A DNA stretch of 64,000 nt from Lysobacterales bacterium (GTDB lineage: Bacteria > Pseudomonadota > Gammaproteobacteria > Xanthomonadales > Marinicellaceae), in NCBI GenBank assembly GCA_027067055.1, contig JAMOMK010000101.1, positions 1-64,000 on the forward strand, read 5' to 3'. Both the position numbers and the translations under genes were made by a program. This document shows positions 8,662 through 17,147 of this stretch, in pieces (the first letter of the stretch is position 1; every line of letters starts with the position of its first letter). The notes beneath the pieces were generated by a model. That model did no database searches, was not told the origin of the DNA, and saw nothing but the letters and a program-made list of their open reading frames with translations.

Positions 8662-9685
8662 TCAAAAATTAATTTCTGCTGTTGTATTAGCTTTGTCGAT
8701 AACAGCCTGCTCAAATGATTCTGCACAGACAAGTACAGATAAAATTGCTGAACATAAAGGAACTTCGGTTTCAGAAAAAGTAGCTAGTGCAATTCTTCCG
8801 AGTGCACAAGCGGCAACATATGAAGAAATAACGATTAAAACGGGTGGATTTAATCTAGGCAAGCCTGCATCTAAAGAAGAAATTGCTGGTTGGCACATCG
8901 AAGTTTCTCATGGACATAATTTACCGCCAGGTGAAGGAACTGCAGCCGATGGAGAAGAGTTTTTTGAAGAGGTTTGTGCTAATTGTCATGGGTCATTTGG
9001 TGAAGGTGTCGGAAGAAACCCAGTGCTTGCCGGTGGTGAAGGGACGCTAACTGATAAAATGAAACCAGAGCGTACTGTGGGTAGTTATTGGCCTTATGCA
9101 TCAACTTTGTTGGATTATACGCATCGTGCGATGCCATTTACTGCTGCACAATCACTGACTTGGGATCAGACTTGGTCATTATCTGCTTATGTTTTGTATC
9201 TAAATGATATAATTGAAGATGAAGATTTTGTCTTTAATGCTCAGAGTTATAAAGAAGTTCATATGCCTAACGAAAATGGTTTTGTTCGTGACGAACGACC
9301 TGATACGCATAATACGCGTTGCATGAAAGACTGTAAAGATCCTGCTAGTGTTGTGGTGAAAACAGCGCTATTAGGTTATGGTTCAGGAGCTGAAGATGTG
9401 GTTGAAGAAACTAAAATTGTCAAAGGCCATGAAATTGGACAAAAGGTGTATGATGCTACTTGTCGTTTATGCCATGACTCAGGATTGGCAGGAGCACCAA
9501 AAATGGATGATACTTTAACTTGGGAACATCGATTAAAACAAGGCATTAGTAAAGTACATAAACATGCAATTGAAGGGTTTGCTGGCCAAACAGGTGTTAT
9601 GCCCCCTAAAGGTGGCAATATGGAATTGACAGATGATGAAGTCAAAGCTGCAGTTGATTTTATGTTAAAAGACATTGAACATTAA
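8648..9685 (+). CDS. soxD: Dihaem cytochrome c subunit SoxD of sulfane dehydrogenase
   Basis: 345 residues from a GTG at 8648. The longer frame back to 8570 lies wholly in soxC, while GGAGAGG at 8635-8641 is placed exactly for the GTG, and the resulting N-terminus is a signal peptide. Two haem-c sites, CANCH (about 110-114) and CRLCH (about 272-276), with downstream Met residues, match SoxD. The signal ends in SITAC, a lipobox-like site (Cys21), so the protein may be lipid-anchored. It takes electrons from SoxC. An internal Cys pair (CMKDC) lies between the haem domains. Confidence 0.9.
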   Translation: MYKFNQKLISAVVLALSITACSNDSAQTSTDKIAEHKGTSVSEKVASAILPSAQAATYEEITIKTGGFNLGKPASKEEIAGWHIEVSHGHNLPPGEGTAADGEEFFEEVCANCHGSFGEGVGRNPVLAGGEGTLTDKMKPERTVGSYWPYASTLLDYTHRAMPFTAAQSLTWDQTWSLSAYVLYLNDIIEDEDFVFNAQSYKEVHMPNENGFVRDERPDTHNTRCMKDCKDPASVVVKTALLGYGSGAEDVVEETKIVKGHEIGQKVYDATCRLCHDSGLAGAPKMDDTLTWEHRLKQGISKVHKHAIEGFAGQTGVMPPKGGNMELTDDEVKAAVDFMLKDIEH

Positions 9686-9722
9686 CAAATTATCATTAAA
9701 CTATTAATTAAATGCCATTCAG

Positions 9723-9762
9723 CTTATATTCAACTTTACTAATATAAGATACATGGTATAGA
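9723..9762 (+). promoter_or_regulatory. Probable soxYZ promoter with inverted repeat
   Basis: CTTATATT at 9723-9730 and AATATAAG at 9741-9748 form a perfect 8-bp inverted repeat separated by 10 bp. It overlaps a plausible -35 (TTTACT, 9735-9740), and TATAGA at 9757-9762 could be the -10. This would let soxYZ be expressed separately from soxCD and be repressed through the palindrome. The assignment is by eye. Confidence 0.4.
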
Positions 9763-9797
9763 ATACAAACAATATAAATATTTATTAGGAGAAAACT

Positions 9798-10244
9798 ATG
9801 AGTTTAACGAGAAGAAGCATGCTTAAGCGAATCATCGCTGGTAGTGCTATTGCTTTAGTTCCTTTTGGCGCATTTGCTAATTGGGCAGAAGCTGCATTTA
9901 AAGCGGACAGCTTCAAAGGTGTATTAGCTGAGATTGGTTCAGAAGGAGCCGTTGAAAGCGATAAAATCAAACTTAAAGCCCCAGAAATTGCTGAAAATGG
10001 TGCGGTAGTGCCTGTTCAAGTCAGTTCTACTTTAGAAAACATCGAGTCAATCAGCATATTGGTTGAAAAGAACCCAACCCCATTAACAGCACAATTTAAA
10101 ATGTTTCCAGGATTAAAACCAGATTTTAAAATTCGTGTCAGAATGGGCGAAACTTCGAAAGTTATCGCTATAGTTAAAGCTGGTGGTAAGTCTTACTCTA
10201 CAAGTTCTGAAGTTAAAGTAACAATCGGCGGCTGCGGCGGTTAA
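9798..10244 (+). CDS. soxY: Sulfur-carrier subunit SoxY
   Basis: 148 residues with a Tat signal (TRRSMLKRIIAGSAIAL). The C-terminus is VTIGGCGG, the swinging-arm motif whose Cys carries the sulfur intermediates of the Sox cycle. The core is an immunoglobulin-like fold (PVQVSSTLENIESISILVEK). It forms a heterodimer with SoxZ, encoded 12 bp downstream; AGGAG stands before the ATG. It is periplasmic and exported as the SoxYZ complex. Confidence 0.96.
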   Translation: MSLTRRSMLKRIIAGSAIALVPFGAFANWAEAAFKADSFKGVLAEIGSEGAVESDKIKLKAPEIAENGAVVPVQVSSTLENIESISILVEKNPTPLTAQFKMFPGLKPDFKIRVRMGETSKVIAIVKAGGKSYSTSSEVKVTIGGCGG

Positions 10245-10256
10245 GGAGAAAACATT

Positions 10257-10556
10257 ATGAGAATTAAAGCAAAATTAAAAGGCGATACAGCCACAGTTAA
10301 ATTATTAATTAAGCACCCTATGGAATCTGGTCGTCGTAAAGATGAGGCTGGTAAATTGATTCCTGCAAAATATGTACAAACTGTAACAGGTCACATTGCA
10401 GGGACTCAAGTATTTGAAGTTAATACGGGACCGGGTGTTTCAAAAAACCCGTTTATCCAAGTAATTTTAAATGGACGTAAAGCAGGTGAGACTATCGACT
10501 TTAAATGGGTTGATTCATCAGGTGCATCAGAAGATGGCTCTGCTACTTTAAAGTAA
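10257..10556 (+). CDS. soxZ: Sulfur-oxidation carrier partner SoxZ
   Basis: 99 residues with no signal peptide, as expected because SoxZ is co-exported with Tat-carried SoxY. Characteristic blocks are IKHPMESGRRKD near the start, HIAGTQVFEVNTGPGVSKNP in the middle, and the DSSG end. It stabilises SoxY and helps dock its arm to partner enzymes. It is the last sox gene here and a terminator follows. soxA, soxX and soxB are not in the window. Confidence 0.96.
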   Translation: MRIKAKLKGDTATVKLLIKHPMESGRRKDEAGKLIPAKYVQTVTGHIAGTQVFEVNTGPGVSKNPFIQVILNGRKAGETIDFKWVDSSGASEDGSATLK

Positions 10557-10578
10557 GCTCAGCTTTTTTATAGAGTTA

Positions 10579-10610
10579 AAAAGGGTTGTTCTAGGACGAC
10601 CCTTTTTTTT
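10579..10610 (+). terminator. Rho-independent terminator after soxZ
   Basis: AAGGGTTGT and ACGACCCTT pair (one G-U) around the loop TCTAGG and are followed by a run of eight T. It closes the sox operon and separates it from the HupE-like gene. Confidence 0.9.
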
Positions 10611-10645
10611 ATGGGATAATTTACCTTTATAAACGATTCATCATC

Positions 10646-11776
10646 ATGCGGCCATTTCTTTTTTTAATATTTTTTTTCATTAGTCTTAGCGCTAATGCTG
10701 ATTTAGTCAAGCCTACATTGGTTGAAATTAGTGTTTATACCAATGGTACCTATAAAGTAGAAGTACGAGCCAGTATCGAAGCCTTGCTAACGGGCATTAA
10801 TTCGAAGTTTAAAAATACTAAAGAGTCTCCAAATGCTCAAGTCTATGATGATTTGCGTGTTTTAGAAAAACTGCAGTTAGCCGTTGAATTTAATAAATTT
10901 CATCAACAGTTCACCCAAATTGTCAAACTCAAATTTGATGATAAAATTATTCCATTAACGATAACACTGGTTGATATACCAGAACCAGGCTATACAAAAG
11001 TTCCACGCATAAGTATTATTACCTTAAGTGGCAATATCGATAGAAAGGTGAAGAACATCAGTTGGTATTACCCAGCAGCTTTTGCTGATAATGCTGTACG
11101 TGTTAGACAAGTAGATACGCAAGCAGAGAAATGGCATTGGTCTAACTGGCAATGGTTACGCAAAGATACATGGAGCAAGCCATTTGATTTAACGGAAGTT
11201 TTTCATCAACAATCCACATGGTCGGTGGTTAAAGATTACACGCGTGCAGGGTTTGATCATATTTTGCCTAAAGGGCTTGACCATATATTATTTATTTTAG
11301 GCATATTCCTGCTGAGTATAAAGCTTCGCCCTTTATTGTGGCAAGTCACGATGTTCACTGTGGCACATTCAATAACGCTAAGTTTAGCTATGTTAAATAT
11401 AATTAATATACCTTCTTATATCGTCGAACCTTTAATTGCTTTATCCATTGCTTTTATCGCATTTGAAAACATTGTAACCAAAGAAATTAAACCGAGTCGA
11501 TTGGTTGTTGTTTTTATCTTTGGCTTGTTGCACGGCATGGGTTTTGCCAGCATGTTAGCGGATTTTGGAATGCCAAAAAATTCATTTGCAACGGCATTAA
11601 TTAGTTTCAATGTTGGTGTTGAGCTGGGTCAATTAACCATTATTGCACTGGCATTTATTTCTATTGGTTATTGGTTTAGGAACAAAAGTTGGTACAGAAA
11701 CATTATTGTTATTCCTGCCTCTTTACTTATTGGTTTAGTTGGATTGTATTGGACCTATGATAGAATTGTGTTTTAA
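10646..11776 (+). CDS. HupE/UreJ_2-family membrane protein
   Basis: 376 residues. A signal peptide (ending SANA) leads into a periplasmic domain of about 185 residues. The C-terminal HupE/UreJ_2 domain has about six membrane helices, with the family motifs GLDHILFILG, FTVAHSITLSLA and HGMGFASML, whose His residues are candidate metal ligands. The family is linked to nickel/cobalt transport, but members with this long periplasmic domain are poorly characterised. It starts 35 bp after the sox terminator and runs into the nitroreductase gene 12 bp downstream. No nickel enzyme genes are visible in the window. Confidence 0.85.
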   Translation: MRPFLFLIFFFISLSANADLVKPTLVEISVYTNGTYKVEVRASIEALLTGINSKFKNTKESPNAQVYDDLRVLEKLQLAVEFNKFHQQFTQIVKLKFDDKIIPLTITLVDIPEPGYTKVPRISIITLSGNIDRKVKNISWYYPAAFADNAVRVRQVDTQAEKWHWSNWQWLRKDTWSKPFDLTEVFHQQSTWSVVKDYTRAGFDHILPKGLDHILFILGIFLLSIKLRPLLWQVTMFTVAHSITLSLAMLNIINIPSYIVEPLIALSIAFIAFENIVTKEIKPSRLVVVFIFGLLHGMGFASMLADFGMPKNSFATALISFNVGVELGQLTIIALAFISIGYWFRNKSWYRNIIVIPASLLIGLVGLYWTYDRIVF

Positions 11777-11788
11777 TTTGACCAAAAA

Positions 11789-12457
11789 ATGATGAAAGAA
11801 TTTATACCATTACCTCATATTCGTACATTAACAGAACAACAAATGCAGAAAAGAGCGCAAGAATTTAATGTGCAAATACAGAAAAGAAGAACGGTAAGAG
11901 ATTTTTCAGATAGACCTGTGGATAAAGGTATTATTGAAAACTGCATAAAAGCAGCGGCCTCAGCACCAAGTGGCGCTCATCAACAGCCGTGGCATTTTGT
12001 CGCCGTTAGCAATCAAGATATAAAATCAAAAATAAGGCGAGCTGCTGAAGACGAAGAAAAAGAGTTTTATCAACGCCGGGCCAGTGAAGAGTGGCTCAAA
12101 GCACTCGAACCTTTAGGAACAAACACCAGTAAACCTTTTTTAGAAGAGGCTCCGTGGTTGATAGCTGTCTTTGCTCAGCGATATGGAATTGATGTGCAAG
12201 GCAATCGAGTTAAACATTATTATACGCCTGAATCGGTCGGTATTGCTTGTGGCATGTTAATCACAGCATTGCATACCTCTGGTCTTGCGACTTTAACGCA
12301 TACACCAAGCCCAATGGGGTTTTTAAAGAAAATCCTTAAACGCCCTGATAATGAACGCCCTTATTTGCTTGTGGTCTGTGGCCACCCAAAAGAAGGTGCA
12401 CAAGTACCCAATATTAAACGAAAAGAGTTAAATGATATAGCGAGTTTTTTTACTTAG
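11789..12457 (+). CDS. Nitroreductase-family flavoprotein
   Basis: 222 residues. FMN-binding signatures are RRTVRDFSDRPV near the start, AASAPSGAHQQPWHFVAV (about 51-68) and the C-terminal region around GMLITALHTSGLATLTHTP. The pattern fits the BluB/iodotyrosine deiodinase-like branch of nitroreductases more than NfsA/NfsB. Two adjacent ATGs (11789, 11792) give nearly the same start. It probably shares a transcript with the HupE-like gene. Substrate unknown. Confidence 0.85.
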   Translation: MMKEFIPLPHIRTLTEQQMQKRAQEFNVQIQKRRTVRDFSDRPVDKGIIENCIKAAASAPSGAHQQPWHFVAVSNQDIKSKIRRAAEDEEKEFYQRRASEEWLKALEPLGTNTSKPFLEEAPWLIAVFAQRYGIDVQGNRVKHYYTPESVGIACGMLITALHTSGLATLTHTPSPMGFLKKILKRPDNERPYLLVVCGHPKEGAQVPNIKRKELNDIASFFT

Positions 12458-12463
12458 ATATTT

Positions 12464-12535
12464 GCTTTTTTTTACATGTAAAAAAAGCGGTTCCGAGGAA
12501 AGAGTTGTTAAAGGGAGGGTAAAAACCCCGGAACC
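12464..12535 (-). terminator. Terminator region between convergent genes
   Basis: On the minus strand GGTTCCG (12535-12529) and CGGAACC (12495-12489) form a stem, followed by GC and a T-run at 12486-12480, closing the DUF4389 gene. A second palindrome (GC, T-run, ACATGT, A-run, GC at 12464-12488) can act for the nitroreductase gene on the plus strand. The loop between the main arms also contains complementary GGG and CCC runs. Confidence 0.65.
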
Positions 12536-12568
12536 TAAGAGGAGTGTATATAAATGAAAAATAATTAC

Positions 12569-12973
12569 TTATTTGCTTACTTTGACTGTGCTTTGTTGGT
12601 TTAGTTCATTATTATTTTGATTTTCTGTTTCTTCACTATATGGCCAGTCTCTAAAGGGGAAAGGCTTTTGGTTTGTCTGAAATGACAAGTATTTAATCAT
12701 GTCATATAGAAACAGACCTACTTCTTGATTAAAACCTTTCAAATTTTTGTTAACTTGTCCTGTGATTAATAAAAATCCAAACTGAATAAGGACAACAAAT
12801 GTAAAGACCCAAAGTGACACCCAACCAATAAATGCAAATAAGATGGTATAAAATATGCGACTAAATATTTCAGGGTTCTTGTCTTTTTTAGTTTCTGTTG
12901 GCTTTTCTTCTTGGGTTGATTTAACAGAAGTTTCTTCAACTTCAATCTTTTCTTTCTTAGTTTTCTTGACCAT
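12569..12973 (-). CDS. DUF4389 membrane protein
   Basis: 134 residues from ATG 12973; a longer reading to 13024 has no support. A Lys/Glu-rich cytoplasmic N-terminus (about 40 residues) precedes two close membrane helices (RIFYTILFAFIGWVSLWVFT and FVVLIQFGFLLIT). Then comes the family hallmark: NLKGFNQEVGLFLYDMIKYL, then PFPFRDWP. This is the DUF4389 pattern. Function is unknown. It lies downstream of truB on the same strand. Confidence 0.8.
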   Translation of the reverse strand: MVKKTKKEKIEVEETSVKSTQEEKPTETKKDKNPEIFSRIFYTILFAFIGWVSLWVFTFVVLIQFGFLLITGQVNKNLKGFNQEVGLFLYDMIKYLSFQTNQKPFPFRDWPYSEETENQNNNELNQQSTVKVSK

Positions 12974-13088
12974 TTCTCTGTACCTGTTTTGATGACTTAT
13001 ATACATGATACAGAAAAGCGACAAAGAAAAAAAGTGCCATTAGTCATGCGTGACTATTGGGCTATTAGGTAGGAGTTTGGCGATTTAG

Positions 13089-14012
13089 CTAAACAGTTTG
13101 TAACGATTGATAAGATTTTAGGAATAGTTTTTTGACTTTGAATTGACTATTGTCTTGTGCTTCACCTAAGCCCACAAAGTTATTGTGGTGGTCATAAAGG
13201 CGGTAGACCTTTGGTTCTAGAGTGGTTTGAAAGCGCAATCCATGGATAAGTGTTTGTAGTTTGTCTTTATCTAATTGATAGAGTGGGTATTCAATTAATG
13301 CCATATCCATAGGTTGTAAAGAGTCAAAGGGATTAGACTGTTCGGTTAGCTCATCAAGTGTAATCATGCCACCTTTTATTATACCAAGTTGGGTGCGATG
13401 TAAACTGGTCATATGAGCAAAGCTGCCACAGGCTTTGGCAAAATCTTCTAGCAAGGTGCGAATATAAGTTCCTTTTGAGACTTTTATTTCAAAGCGTAAA
13501 GTTTGAATATCTGCTTTATCATTTTTTAATAGTTTAAAGGCGTGTATAATGATATCTCGTGCTTTTCTTTCGACTTCTTTGCCTTCACGTGCTAAATCAT
13601 ACAAACGCCTGCCTTCATGATGCAAAGCAGAATACATGGGAGGAATTTGTTTGATGTCACCAGTCAAAGACTCAATGGAAATTTGAATTTCTTTATCACT
13701 TAGCTTGGTTTTGTTTGAGGTTTTGGTGATTGTTCCTGTGGCATCACCAGTATCTGTTTGACTGCCGATTAAACATTCGGCAATATAGACCTTGTCTGCA
13801 TTAAGCATGAGTCCAGCTACTTTTGTGGCATCGCCAAAACAACAGGGCAACAAACCTGTTGCCATTGGATCAAGCGACCCTGTGTGACCTGCTTTTTTGG
13901 CATTGAATATTCGTCTGACTTTTTGTAAGGCAAGATTAGATGTAATGCCTTTGGGTTTGTTGAGTAAAAAGATGCCATGTACATCTTGCCATTTACTTCG
14001 TGGTTTACTCAT
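13089..14012 (-). CDS. truB: tRNA pseudouridine(55) synthase TruB
   Basis: 307 residues. It converts U55 of the T-loop to pseudouridine in tRNAs. The N-terminal GIFLLNKPKGITSN and the catalytic block GHTGSLDPMATGLLP (active-site Asp in SLDP) are intact, as are YSALHHEGRRLYDLAREG and the SKGTYIRTLLEDF block. A C-terminal PUA-like region follows. It is the last gene of the initiator tRNA-rimP-nusA-infB-rbfA-truB run, 21 bp after rbfA. Confidence 0.97.
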   Translation of the reverse strand: MSKPRSKWQDVHGIFLLNKPKGITSNLALQKVRRIFNAKKAGHTGSLDPMATGLLPCCFGDATKVAGLMLNADKVYIAECLIGSQTDTGDATGTITKTSNKTKLSDKEIQISIESLTGDIKQIPPMYSALHHEGRRLYDLAREGKEVERKARDIIIHAFKLLKNDKADIQTLRFEIKVSKGTYIRTLLEDFAKACGSFAHMTSLHRTQLGIIKGGMITLDELTEQSNPFDSLQPMDMALIEYPLYQLDKDKLQTLIHGLRFQTTLEPKVYRLYDHHNNFVGLGEAQDNSQFKVKKLFLKSYQSLQTV

Positions 14013-14033
14013 TATAGGTTTGCCTGAGTTGCT

Positions 14034-14408
14034 TTACTCTTCTTCAAAACCTGGGTCGGTTTCACGTGCTTTACTGATAAGTGATTCTAAGTTGGCACCA
14101 CGCTCAAGTGATTCATCGTAGATAAATCGTAGCTCGGGTACTTTTCTGGCGCGAATCTTGCTGGCGAGTACAGAGCGTATAAATGGTGCATTTTCTTTTA
14201 ATGTTGCTAGAGCTTCTTTTTGAAGCTCTGGGAAAAGGGTATTGAAATAAACTTTAGCAACCGACAAATCTTTGGTTACATCCACATCTGATATGGCTAC
14301 ATGTTTGAGTTCTTTTTCGTACTCAAATTGTTCACGCACAACTACCGCAACTATGCGCAGTATTTGTGCGGACATTCTATCTGATCGTGTAAATTCTCTA
14401 AAAGCCAT
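14034..14408 (-). CDS. rbfA: Ribosome-binding factor A
   Basis: 124 residues of the RbfA KH-like fold. SDRMSAQILRIVAVVVREQF is typical of the start, and the central VAISDVDVTKDLSVAKVYF strand pair and the ...RVPELRFIYDESLERG block are standard. It assists 16S rRNA 5'-end processing and 30S maturation, especially in the cold. It lies 13 bp after infB and 21 bp before truB. Confidence 0.96.
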   Translation of the reverse strand: MAFREFTRSDRMSAQILRIVAVVVREQFEYEKELKHVAISDVDVTKDLSVAKVYFNTLFPELQKEALATLKENAPFIRSVLASKIRARKVPELRFIYDESLERGANLESLISKARETDPGFEEE

Positions 14409-14421
14409 TTAATAAATCCTA

Positions 14422-17124
14422 TTAATCCAGCGTCTTCTTAACTTCAACACGTTCATAACATTCTATTTCGTCACCTGGATTAATGTCATTGTAGCCTTTA
14501 ACACCAATACCACATTCGGTACCTGACTTGACTTCTTTAACATCATCTTTATGGCGGCGTAATGATTCGAGTTCACCCTCAAAAATAACAACATTGTCGT
14601 GTATTACACGTATTGGGTTATCGCGTTTAACGCTACCTTCTAAGATGATACAACCCGCAATAGAACCAAATTTAGAAGACCTAAAGACATCTTTAACCTC
14701 AGCTGTTCCAATAATTACTTCTTTGGTTTCTGTTCCTAAGAAGCCTGTAATGGCAGCTTTAATGTTATCAATGGCTTCATAGATAATACTGAAATAATGT
14801 AAATCTAAATCGTGTTGTTTAATGACTTCTCTAGCAGCTTTATCAGCACGAACGTTAAATCCAATAATGATGGCTTTGGCAGAGACTGCTAACTGTGCAT
14901 CTGCATTGGTAATGCCACCAACGCCTGTTGATATAGCGCGAACTTCAACATCATCATTTCCAATCATTGTTAACGATTCTTTTAATGCTTCGACACTGCC
15001 TTGCACATCTGCTTTAATTAATAAATTAACAACTAATTTCTCTTTTTTGCCCATACTAGACATAAGTGCTTCGAGTTTAGCCGCTTGCTGTTCTTTTAAG
15101 CGCCTATCGCGTTCAAGAGCTTTTCGTTCAGCCGCCGCTTCTTTGGCGCGTTTTTCATTTTTAACAACAATAAAATCTTCACCGGCAATTGGTACGCCAG
15201 ATAGACCTTGAATAACGACAGGGATAGATGGGCCAGCAGATTCAACTTCTTCGTCAAGCTCATTGAGTATGCGTCTTGCACGACCAAATTGTTCACCACT
15301 TAAGACCATATCGCCTTTCTTAAGTGTTCCTGATTTAACTAATACTGTTGCAACAGGTCCTCGTCCTTTATCCAGACTAGACTCTACAACAATACCTTTG
15401 GCAGGTTTGTCTACAACAGCTTTAAGTTCCATTAATTCAGCTTGTAGGTTAATGGCTTCTAGTAAGTCATCAATGCCTTCACCTGTCTTTGCAGAAACTG
15501 GAATAAATTGTGTATCTCCACCCCAATCATCAGGAATAACTTCGTGATTGGCTAAATCTTGTTTGGCTTTATCAATACTTGCTCCTTGTAAATCCATTTT
15601 GTTGACAGCAACAATTATTGGAACTCCAGCTGCTTTTGAGTGTTTAACCGCTTCGATTGTTTGTGGCATAACACCATCATTGGCTGCTACTACTAAGATA
15701 ACAATATCAGTTGCTTTTGCACCACGTTGGCGCATAGCGGTAAATGCTGCATGACCAGGTGTGTCAATAAATGAGATAATACCATGATCTGTTTTAACAT
15801 GGTAAGCACCGATATGTTGGGTAATACCACCGGCTTCTTTATCAGTTACCTTGGTCTTTCTAATATAATCAAGCAGAGAGGTTTTGCCATGATCCACATG
15901 ACCCATTACGGTGACTACTGGAGGTCTTGGCTCAGCGTTTTCTTCTATTTCATCATTATGTGATTGCGAATGAATCTCTTCAGCAATGGTTTTGCTTTCA
16001 ACCAACTCAACTTTATGACCCATTTCTTCGACGACAAGTACAGCCGTGTCTTGATCTAATGATTGGTTGATGGTAACCATCATTCCCATACCCATTAGTT
16101 CCTTAATAACATCACCAGATTTTATAGTTAAACCTTTAGCCAGTTCTGCAACGGTGATGTTTTCGCCAATACTAACAGTCTTAATTTGATCAGCTACAGG
16201 TTTGGTAAAGCCGTGCTTTTCAGCTTTTTTGAATGTTGGCTTAAGTTGGTGATTACCTCGACCACCTTTAACATGTAATTGTTTTCTACCGTATTTGTTT
16301 TGGTTGTTGCGGTTACCGCGTCCACGAGAATCATTGTTTGGCGCGTTATTATTGGTGTTGGTATTGTTTGTATTTTTATTGTTGTTAGTTCCACCACGGT
16401 TTTGCTTTTCTTCTCTTGCTGCTTTTTCTTTGCGTCTTTTTTCAACAGCAGCCATAACTTGGCGTTGGACTTGTTCTTCTCTTTTGTTTGCCGCAATTTG
16501 TTCTTCGGTTAGTTCAACTTTTTTAGGTTCCTCTTCAACGACTTTTTCTGTAGTTGTTTCACCTTGAGGAACATCTGTTTCTACAGACCCTTCAGAGGAT
16601 TCTTTAGTTGATTCTTGTTCTTTTTCAGCAGCAAGTTGAATTTCTTTTTCAGCTAACTCTTTTTTGACCCTTTCTTCAAGCTCCTGTTGTTTTATTGCGT
16701 CTTCTTGAAGTCTTACTTTATCTTCTTCAGCCAGTTCTTTTTTTCTTGCCTCAAGAGCTTTTTGTGCTTCCATTCTATCCTTAGCAATAGCGTCCAACTC
16801 ATCAGAGTTTGGCTTTTTGAAGGTTCTTTTCTTTCTGACTTCAATATTGACTGTTTTTGTTTTTGCTCGTATGCCAGTGCCGCTTGAAACTTTAAGGGTG
16901 CCAAGTGTTTTACGTTTAAGAACGACCTTTTTTCGCGGCGATTGATCTTGCTTATCTTTGCCATGAGAGTCTCGCAAATAAGCAAGAAGTAATCTCTTGT
17001 CATCGTTGCTAATGGCATCATCAGCATTTTTTGCAGAAATACCTGCACTTTCCAATTGACCTAATAGTGTGTCAAGCGGGACATTTAATACTTCTGCTAA
17101 TTGTTTTACTGTTACTTCAGACAT
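14422..17124 (-). CDS. infB: Translation initiation factor IF-2
   Basis: 900 residues. An IF2_N domain starts the protein ([21 protein letters not shown]). A long charged linker (about 90-300) includes an Asn-rich tract near residues 245-275 ([13 protein letters not shown]). The second IF2_N motif and the G domain follow: [17 protein letters not shown] (G1), DTPGHAAF (G3) and NKMD (G4). C-terminal beta-barrel and initiator-tRNA-binding domains are complete. It loads fMet-tRNA onto the 30S subunit. It lies between nusA and rbfA in the conserved order. An internal start giving a shorter isoform, known in E. coli, could not be judged. Confidence 0.97.
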   Translation of the reverse strand: MSEVTVKQLAEVLNVPLDTLLGQLESAGISAKNADDAISNDDKRLLLAYLRDSHGKDKQDQSPRKKVVLKRKTLGTLKVSSGTGIRAKTKTVNIEVRKKRTFKKPNSDELDAIAKDRMEAQKALEARKKELAEEDKVRLQEDAIKQQELEERVKKELAEKEIQLAAEKEQESTKESSEGSVETDVPQGETTTEKVVEEEPKKVELTEEQIAANKREEQVQRQVMAAVEKRRKEKAAREEKQNRGGTNNNKNTNNTNTNNNAPNNDSRGRGNRNNQNKYGRKQLHVKGGRGNHQLKPTFKKAEKHGFTKPVADQIKTVSIGENITVAELAKGLTIKSGDVIKELMGMGMMVTINQSLDQDTAVLVVEEMGHKVELVESKTIAEEIHSQSHNDEIEENAEPRPPVVTVMGHVDHGKTSLLDYIRKTKVTDKEAGGITQHIGAYHVKTDHGIISFIDTPGHAAFTAMRQRGAKATDIVILVVAANDGVMPQTIEAVKHSKAAGVPIIVAVNKMDLQGASIDKAKQDLANHEVIPDDWGGDTQFIPVSAKTGEGIDDLLEAINLQAELMELKAVVDKPAKGIVVESSLDKGRGPVATVLVKSGTLKKGDMVLSGEQFGRARRILNELDEEVESAGPSIPVVIQGLSGVPIAGEDFIVVKNEKRAKEAAAERKALERDRRLKEQQAAKLEALMSSMGKKEKLVVNLLIKADVQGSVEALKESLTMIGNDDVEVRAISTGVGGITNADAQLAVSAKAIIIGFNVRADKAAREVIKQHDLDLHYFSIIYEAIDNIKAAITGFLGTETKEVIIGTAEVKDVFRSSKFGSIAGCIILEGSVKRDNPIRVIHDNVVIFEGELESLRRHKDDVKEVKSGTECGIGVKGYNDINPGDEIECYERVEVKKTLD

Positions 17125-17147
17125 TTAAGAACCTCTAATTATTTCTT

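Noticed and set aside
16279-16567. Long plus-strand reading frames with hydrophobic residues inside infB
   Set aside because: They are the complement of the Asn/Lys-rich linker of infB and have no ribosome site or homologue-like features.
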